Positions 60,378 through 64,000 of a DNA stretch of 64,000 nucleotides are shown piece by piece. Position numbers and translations under genes: made by a program. Location: the NCBI RefSeq assembly GCF_025463795.1, contig NZ_JAODBE010000004.1, positions 1 through 64,000 of the forward strand, read 5' to 3'. Under the pieces are notes generated by a model. It saw nothing but the letters and a program-made list of their open reading frames with translations, made no database searches and was not told the origin of the DNA. The stretch's first letter is position 1. Every line of letters starts with the position of its first letter. Origin of the DNA: Amnibacterium sp. GTDB taxonomy: Bacteria; Actinomycetota; Actinomycetes; Actinomycetales; Microbacteriaceae.

Positions 60378-61574
60378 GTGAGCGAGAAGGAAGCCGACGC
60401 GGCGGATCGACTGCGCCAGGTCGTCGCCCGGGTCGGGGCCGACGAGCTCATCGCGCGTCCGTCCTTCTGCCGGAACGTGCTCGGCGATGTGTTTCCCGAT
60501 CGTCCGGCCGACGCTTTGCTGCTGACCGTTGCGGTCGAGAGCGGCACCGTTGCCGCCCTCCGATTACAGGCCGCCGAGGCAGGGATCGCACTTGCGCTCC
60601 CACGACAGGTCCGCGAACTCGTCGAACAGCGCTCGATCGAGGTCGCCCGCGCCGAATGGGCGCTCAGGACCTGGGCGAGGGCGTTGGGTATCCCGCCGGC
60701 GCACGCTTCCCGTGCAGAGCTGACGCCGGAGACGGTTTCGGCGTCCGCTCCGGTGGGCGATTCCCGGGCCGCCGACGAACCCACGGTCCGGCGCGACCCG
60801 CCGCAGGCTTCCCCGTTCGACGGCTCGACCGTGCTCCAGCCACCGGAGCCGACTGTGCGGGCGCCCGGACCGGGGTCGACAGGGCCCTCCCCGCTCCACG
60901 TCCGTCGCAACCTGATCGCACTGGCCGTCGTGATCGTTGTCGTCCTCGCGGTCAGCGGCGGAATCCTCTACGCCAGCACCCGTCCCAGTGCGGCGCCTGT
61001 TGTCCCTGCCCGTGCCGCGGCCGGCTCGGCCTCAGCCTTCCCCACGACCACGACCACGACCACGACCTCCCCCACGACCACGACCTCCCCCACGGCCGCC
61101 CCGTCCGTTGCCGTCGCCGGTTCCCCGGAGTCGAGCCCATCACCCGGTCCGAGTGTCGGATCATTGAGCGAGCGCTTATCCGTGCTGGTCGAGGACTGCA
61201 CACCACTCGACCGAAAATATTATGGAAACGATTTCCCGGCATCCTCGAAGCCGCAGACCTGTAGTCCCCGGACCTTGTATGCGAAGGGCGTTCCTGCCGA
61301 AGTCGATGTCTATCCGGAGCCGGGGCGCGATGTCGCAGCAGATGTGCGCAAAGAATATCCCCTCCCCTGTGATTTCAGCGGCGGGGGCACGTCGTTCACC
61401 GATGCGGGGTCATCTCGAACAGGCGCACTCGCCTGCGCTCACGACCGCTACGGGGAGCCCTACGTCGTCTGGTCGTATGACACCGACCACGTCGTCCTGG
61501 AAGCCGTGGGATCTCCGGGTATCAAGCTTGCGGACATCTTCACCTGGTGGAAGCAGAATCACGCGCTCGGGTGA
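60378..61574 (+). CDS. Membrane-anchored protein with N-terminal 'WAxxTWAxALG' domain
   Basis: A 398-residue bitopic protein, probably starting at GTG 60378. The cytoplasmic N-terminus (~1-110) reads RLRQVVARVGADELIARPSF, LLTVAVESGTVAAL and AEWALRTWARALGIPP; this resembles a short helical domain found in many bacterial proteins, often fused to Zn ribbons, kinases or DnaJ, with the signature 'WAVxxWAxALG'. One membrane helix follows (LIALAVVIVVVLAVSGGILY, ~185-205), then a Thr/Pro/Ser-rich linker with an eight-Thr run and an extracellular C-terminal domain containing four Cys (VEDCTPLDRKYYG, TCSPRTLY, LPCDFSGGG, ACAHDRYGEP) that may form disulfides. Function unknown; a sensor or scaffold is plausible. 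Confidence 0.72.
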   Translation: MSEKEADAADRLRQVVARVGADELIARPSFCRNVLGDVFPDRPADALLLTVAVESGTVAALRLQAAEAGIALALPRQVRELVEQRSIEVARAEWALRTWARALGIPPAHASRAELTPETVSASAPVGDSRAADEPTVRRDPPQASPFDGSTVLQPPEPTVRAPGPGSTGPSPLHVRRNLIALAVVIVVVLAVSGGILYASTRPSAAPVVPARAAAGSASAFPTTTTTTTTSPTTTTSPTAAPSVAVAGSPESSPSPGPSVGSLSERLSVLVEDCTPLDRKYYGNDFPASSKPQTCSPRTLYAKGVPAEVDVYPEPGRDVAADVRKEYPLPCDFSGGGTSFTDAGSSRTGALACAHDRYGEPYVVWSYDTDHVVLEAVGSPGIKLADIFTWWKQNHALG

Positions 61575-61891
61575 ACGCTGCCGCTCCCGCAGAGCGGTAT
61601 GACCGCCGATGGTGGCGCCGCCGAAGCGATTCGTCCGGAGACACGTCGACGCTTGGCGCAGTGAGCACGCTCCTTGCGAGGATTCGCGCAGGGGATCCGC
61701 AACGTCGGCTGACGGTGAGGCGGACTGAGCGGACCTGCTCAATCCGCCGGTCGGGCGGCCCGGCGGCGGGAAGGCGCCGTGCCGGTGTACGAGTCGCCAC
61801 ACTCCGTCCGTCCGGTGGTGCACGTGCGTCGCGCGGTGGTGAAGCGGTTGCAGATGCCTGGTCAGGGGCGGATGACGCGGAGCGGCGGGGC
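61575..61891. other. Intergenic region after the membrane-anchored protein gene
   Basis: About 320 bp with no recognisable gene. Track ORFs here overlap in opposite directions and lack motifs. No strong terminator hairpin was noticed. Confidence 0.4.
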
Positions 61892-62065
61892 TCAGCCGGC
61901 GGGACGGTTCGCGGAGAGCATCGCGATTCCGCCTACGGTCTGGCTCCTGACCCTGCCGTCACCGGATTCGCGGCGCTCGGGCCCGTCCGGCCCGAGATCG
62001 ACCAGCCCGTTCGTCTGGTCGAACACGTGCGGCTCGACGTCGGGCTCATCGGTTTCGTGCTTCAT
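61892..62065 (-). CDS. Small peptide, possible secreted or modified-peptide precursor
   Basis: A 57-residue ORF below the track cut-off, starting at ATG 62065 behind GAGGAG. The first ~30 residues are acidic (MKHETDEPDVEPHVFDQTNG, LVDLGPDG), the middle is Arg-rich (PERRESGDGRVRSQ) and the end is less charged (TVGGIAMLSANRPAG). An acidic leader followed by a distinct C-terminal segment is the layout of many peptide-natural-product precursors, but I recognise no leader family. It overlaps the preceding 43-residue ORF by 20 bp and is downstream of an MFS gene on the same strand. Could also be non-functional. Confidence 0.4.
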   Translation of the reverse strand: MKHETDEPDVEPHVFDQTNGLVDLGPDGPERRESGDGRVRSQTVGGIAMLSANRPAG

Positions 62066-62177
62066 CGCTGCTCCTCGACCACTGGTGCCAGGCCCTGGTC
62101 CTGTGGTCGTGAAGATAGACCTGCCGGATCGCGGTAGCGAGGACGTCCGACTTCTCGTCCGGTACCGACTCGGTCAC
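62046..62177 (-). CDS. Very small ORF overlapping the 57-residue ORF
   Basis: A 43-residue ORF starting at GTG 62177. It reads VTESVPDEKSDVLATAIRQV then YLHDHRTRAWHQWSRSSDEA, suggesting one amphipathic helix with a His/Trp-rich end. Its stop codon lies 20 bp inside the next ORF, and the ribosome site of that ORF is within its coding sequence, so the two would be translationally coupled. It is below the track cut-off and no homologue is known to me. Together with the 57-residue ORF it sits ~160 bp downstream of the MFS gene. Confidence 0.35.
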   Translation of the reverse strand: MTESVPDEKSDVLATAIRQVYLHDHRTRAWHQWSRSSDEARNR

Positions 62178-62338
62178 GCGTCTCCGTCCTGCTGCCGAGA
62201 CGTGGCCACGAGGACGGCGATCACGACCGCGCGGCCGGCGCACCTGATCGCAGCCGGACCTGCCGGAACGACGTCCACCGGCTCCGCCTCCGGGCGCGAT
62301 CCGGCGATGGGAATGTCTCCACCGATCGGCTGCTCGCC

Positions 62339-63517
62339 TCAGCGATGCGCGGGGAGATGGGCCGCGGCGACCCGGGCTACAGCGGCCCCGGCCAGGGCGA
62401 CCACGGCGACGGCCCCGAACAGCACCGCGGGCGATGCGTGCTCGTACGCGAACCCGCCGAGGGAGGAACCGATCAGCGGCCCCAGACCCATCATGGTGGC
62501 CTGCAACAGGGCTTGCCCGGTGGCCTGCCTGCCCGCCGGAAGCTCCGAGCTCGCCGCGGTCACCAGCCCGACGTACATCAACGCGTAGCCCGTGCCGGTC
62601 AGAACGCTCACGCCGACGAGCAGGACCGGATTCGAGAACACGGCGAAGCAGGCCAGCGGCGCGGCGAAAGCCACTCCACCCAGCAGGAAGACCTTGCCCG
62701 CGCCCAGCCGGTGCCAGAGCACACCACTCATCCGCATGACGGGGATCTCCACCAGCGCGCCCAGGACGGCAGCCGCACCGACGGCCGTCACACCACCGCC
62801 CACGGAGACGAGCCGGAGTGGGCCGGCGGTGCTCGAAGCGCCCATCGCGACTCCGAACGCGAGAGCCCCTCCATGCAGCACGAGCAGCCGCGAACTCCTC
62901 GTCAGCCGCAGGTCCGAGAGCCGGAGCCGCGGGCCGGCCGGCGCGACGGGCCAGCGTCGGCCGCCTGTGCTGGCGAGCTGGACGGCCATCGCGGCGGGGT
63001 AGGCGATCAGGATCAGCGCGAGGTTCGTGTGCTTCAGGACCACCGCTGACACCGCGACAGCGCCCGCGAATCCGATGCTCGACCACAACCGGACGTTTCC
63101 GTAGTTGCGTGACGCCTCGGCGCGGAGGGTACCGATCGCCAAGGTGTTGCCGAACGCTTCCCCCGGTGCGCTGGCCGCGGCCAGCACGGCGGCGCAGACC
63201 ACGATGCCCGGCGCGAATCGTCCCGACACCAGCAGCGCCAGGCCGGCCGCCGCCGCGAGCACGCAGGAGAGCCGGAGCGCGGTCACGGTCCCGAGCGCGT
63301 GATCGGCGACGAGGCCCCACAGCGGCAGAGCCAGAAGGCCCACGCCTGCCATGAGCGCCACGACCAGGCCCGCCTCGGTCGGCGACAGCCCCCGCCACGT
63401 GAAGTACACCACCGCGTAGGGCAGGAAGCTGCCTGTGCCGACGCCGAGGGCAGCGAACAGTGCGTTGAGCCGAAGACGATCCGACCTGGCGGTCACGCGC
63501 TCGCCCGCAGCGCTCAA
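62339..63517 (-). CDS. MFS transporter
   Basis: A 392-residue transporter with about twelve hydrophobic segments in two halves (for example ALFAALGVGTGSFLPYAVVY, VVALMAGVGLLALPLWGLVA and LLGGVAFAAPLACFAVFSNP). The loop between helices 2 and 3 reads GLVADHALG, the MFS motif A position, and RLWSSIGFAGAVAVSAVV resembles the MFS_1-like (nucleoside/sugar symporter) group. Start at TTG 63517; GTG seven codons later is an alternative. Substrate unknown; it lies between a DAO-type oxidoreductase gene and two tiny ORFs, all on the minus strand, so export or uptake of a small metabolite or peptide is possible. Confidence 0.85.
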   Translation of the reverse strand: MSAAGERVTARSDRLRLNALFAALGVGTGSFLPYAVVYFTWRGLSPTEAGLVVALMAGVGLLALPLWGLVADHALGTVTALRLSCVLAAAAGLALLVSGRFAPGIVVCAAVLAAASAPGEAFGNTLAIGTLRAEASRNYGNVRLWSSIGFAGAVAVSAVVLKHTNLALILIAYPAAMAVQLASTGGRRWPVAPAGPRLRLSDLRLTRSSRLLVLHGGALAFGVAMGASSTAGPLRLVSVGGGVTAVGAAAVLGALVEIPVMRMSGVLWHRLGAGKVFLLGGVAFAAPLACFAVFSNPVLLVGVSVLTGTGYALMYVGLVTAASSELPAGRQATGQALLQATMMGLGPLIGSSLGGFAYEHASPAVLFGAVAVVALAGAAVARVAAAHLPAHR

Positions 63518-63640
63518 CAGGGGTCTCCTGACATCACGCTCGCACCCTCCGGTCCTCGCGCATCCGGTGCGCTGATCAGTTCCCGCGCCGACGCCCCGGT
63601 GCCCCCGGCAACGTCTGCGAGACGAGTCGGAGGGGGCGAC

Positions 63641-64000
63641 TCAGACAGCGACGGACGCCCGGTTCGGCGAGAACACCGACACATCGAGGCCTCCCGGGTC
63701 GTCGCTCCCGGTCATCCCGTCGACGAGCCTTCGCCCGAGGAGGGGGCCCAGCGTCAAGCCCCAGGAGCCGAGACCCGTGAGCACGGACACCCGATCGTCG
63801 ACGCGACCGACGAGCGGCAGGCCGTCGACGGAAGCGGGACGGAATCCCACCCGCGTCTCGAGGATCGTGTGCGCTCGCAGCCCGGGAGCGACCGAGAACG
63901 CCTGCTCGAGGACCTCGAGCTGGTCGCCCGCACGGACATCGGCCGACGGCGCCTCCGACGTCTCGTGCGTCGCCCCGACCACGATGCGCGGCCCACTGAA
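63641..64000 (-). CDS. DAO-family FAD-dependent oxidoreductase, C-terminal part (cut by window edge)
   Basis: The last ~119 residues of an FAD-dependent amine/amino acid oxidase-type protein; the frame is open to the right edge. RIVVGATHETSEAPSADVRA, LETRVGFRPASVDGLPLVGR and VLTGLGSWGLTLGPLLGRRL match the C-terminal half of the DAO fold, including the FAD-contacting Gly segment. The N-terminal Rossmann motif must lie outside. Substrates of the family include D-amino acids, glycine and sarcosine. It is upstream of the MFS gene on the same strand, with a 123-bp gap in which I see no gene. Confidence 0.85.
   Translation of the reverse strand, partial: FSGPRIVVGATHETSEAPSADVRAGDQLEVLEQAFSVAPGLRAHTILETRVGFRPASVDGLPLVGRVDDRVSVLTGLGSWGLTLGPLLGRRLVDGMTGSDDPGGLDVSVFSPNRASVAV

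Noticed and set aside
62199-62338. In-frame continuation after the MFS stop, ending in a TGA that overlaps the GTG of the 43-residue ORF
   Set aside because: The extension would need readthrough of the MFS stop or a start of its own, neither supported; the overlap may be chance.

Overview
The window reads as a high-GC Actinomycetota chromosome, most likely a member of the Microbacteriaceae or a close relative. The basis is strong G/C third-position bias, many ORFs that begin at ATG/GTG/TTG directly after a TANNNT -10 box (leaderless genes), actinobacterial families (FasR, DUF3145, DUF1684, polyphosphate glucokinase, an Rpf-like muralytic enzyme) and the conserved order glnA1 / glnE-glnA2 / panB. 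No species can be named from sequence alone.

Layout. (1) 3-227 is the 3' end of glnA1. (2) About 202-9241 is an integrated element sitting in that 3' end: a tyrosine integrase whose stop codon shares a CTAG with the glnA stop, a remnant of a second integrase, a poorly coding stretch with a 119-bp palindrome, a secreted Asp-box beta-propeller protein, an AraC regulator, two alpha/beta hydrolases, scraps of luxR-like and dnaK genes, and a diverged copy of the glnA 3' end (attR). (3) 9.2-24.3 kb is core chromosome: a DUF559 protein between two related hairpins, glnE-glnA2 (nitrogen control), nadE, panB, ppgK, the RNase P RNA gene rnpB, a coiled-coil protein whose zinc ribbon has decayed, a large membrane protein and tRNA-Val. 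(4) 24.4-33.1 kb is the central carbon to fatty acid block: aceE, fasR, fabD-fabH-acpP-fabF and a DUF3145 gene, so acetyl-CoA production, its transcriptional control and type II fatty acid synthesis are adjacent. (5) 33.3-40.2 kb holds a stand-alone family A DNA polymerase, DUF1684 and S9 peptidase genes between two paralogous quinone oxidoreductases, then a small gene under a perfect actinobacterial LexA box. (6) 40.3-50.5 kb has secreted cell-wall enzymes (a lytic-transglycosylase-like coiled-coil protein, an Rpf/LysM protein with a long leader, a GH3 lipoprotein), a flavin reductase, an SDR, a band-7 protein, a glycosyltransferase, a DMT transporter and peptide deformylase. (7) 50.6-58.1 kb has a two-component pair whose response regulator lacks an output domain, a PsiD-like decarboxylase, a TetR regulator, small membrane proteins, an MBL hydrolase and a Tat-exported FAD lipoprotein. 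(8) 58.2-64 kb looks accessory: an MGT-type glycosyltransferase, a frameshifted VOC gene, a membrane-anchored protein of unknown role, two tiny overlapping ORFs behind an MFS transporter, and the end of a DAO-type oxidoreductase cut by the window edge.

The least explained items are the glnA-targeting element, the pair of sequence-related hairpins around the DUF559 gene, and the small coupled ORFs next to the MFS/DAO genes. All family assignments come from motif reading without database searches.
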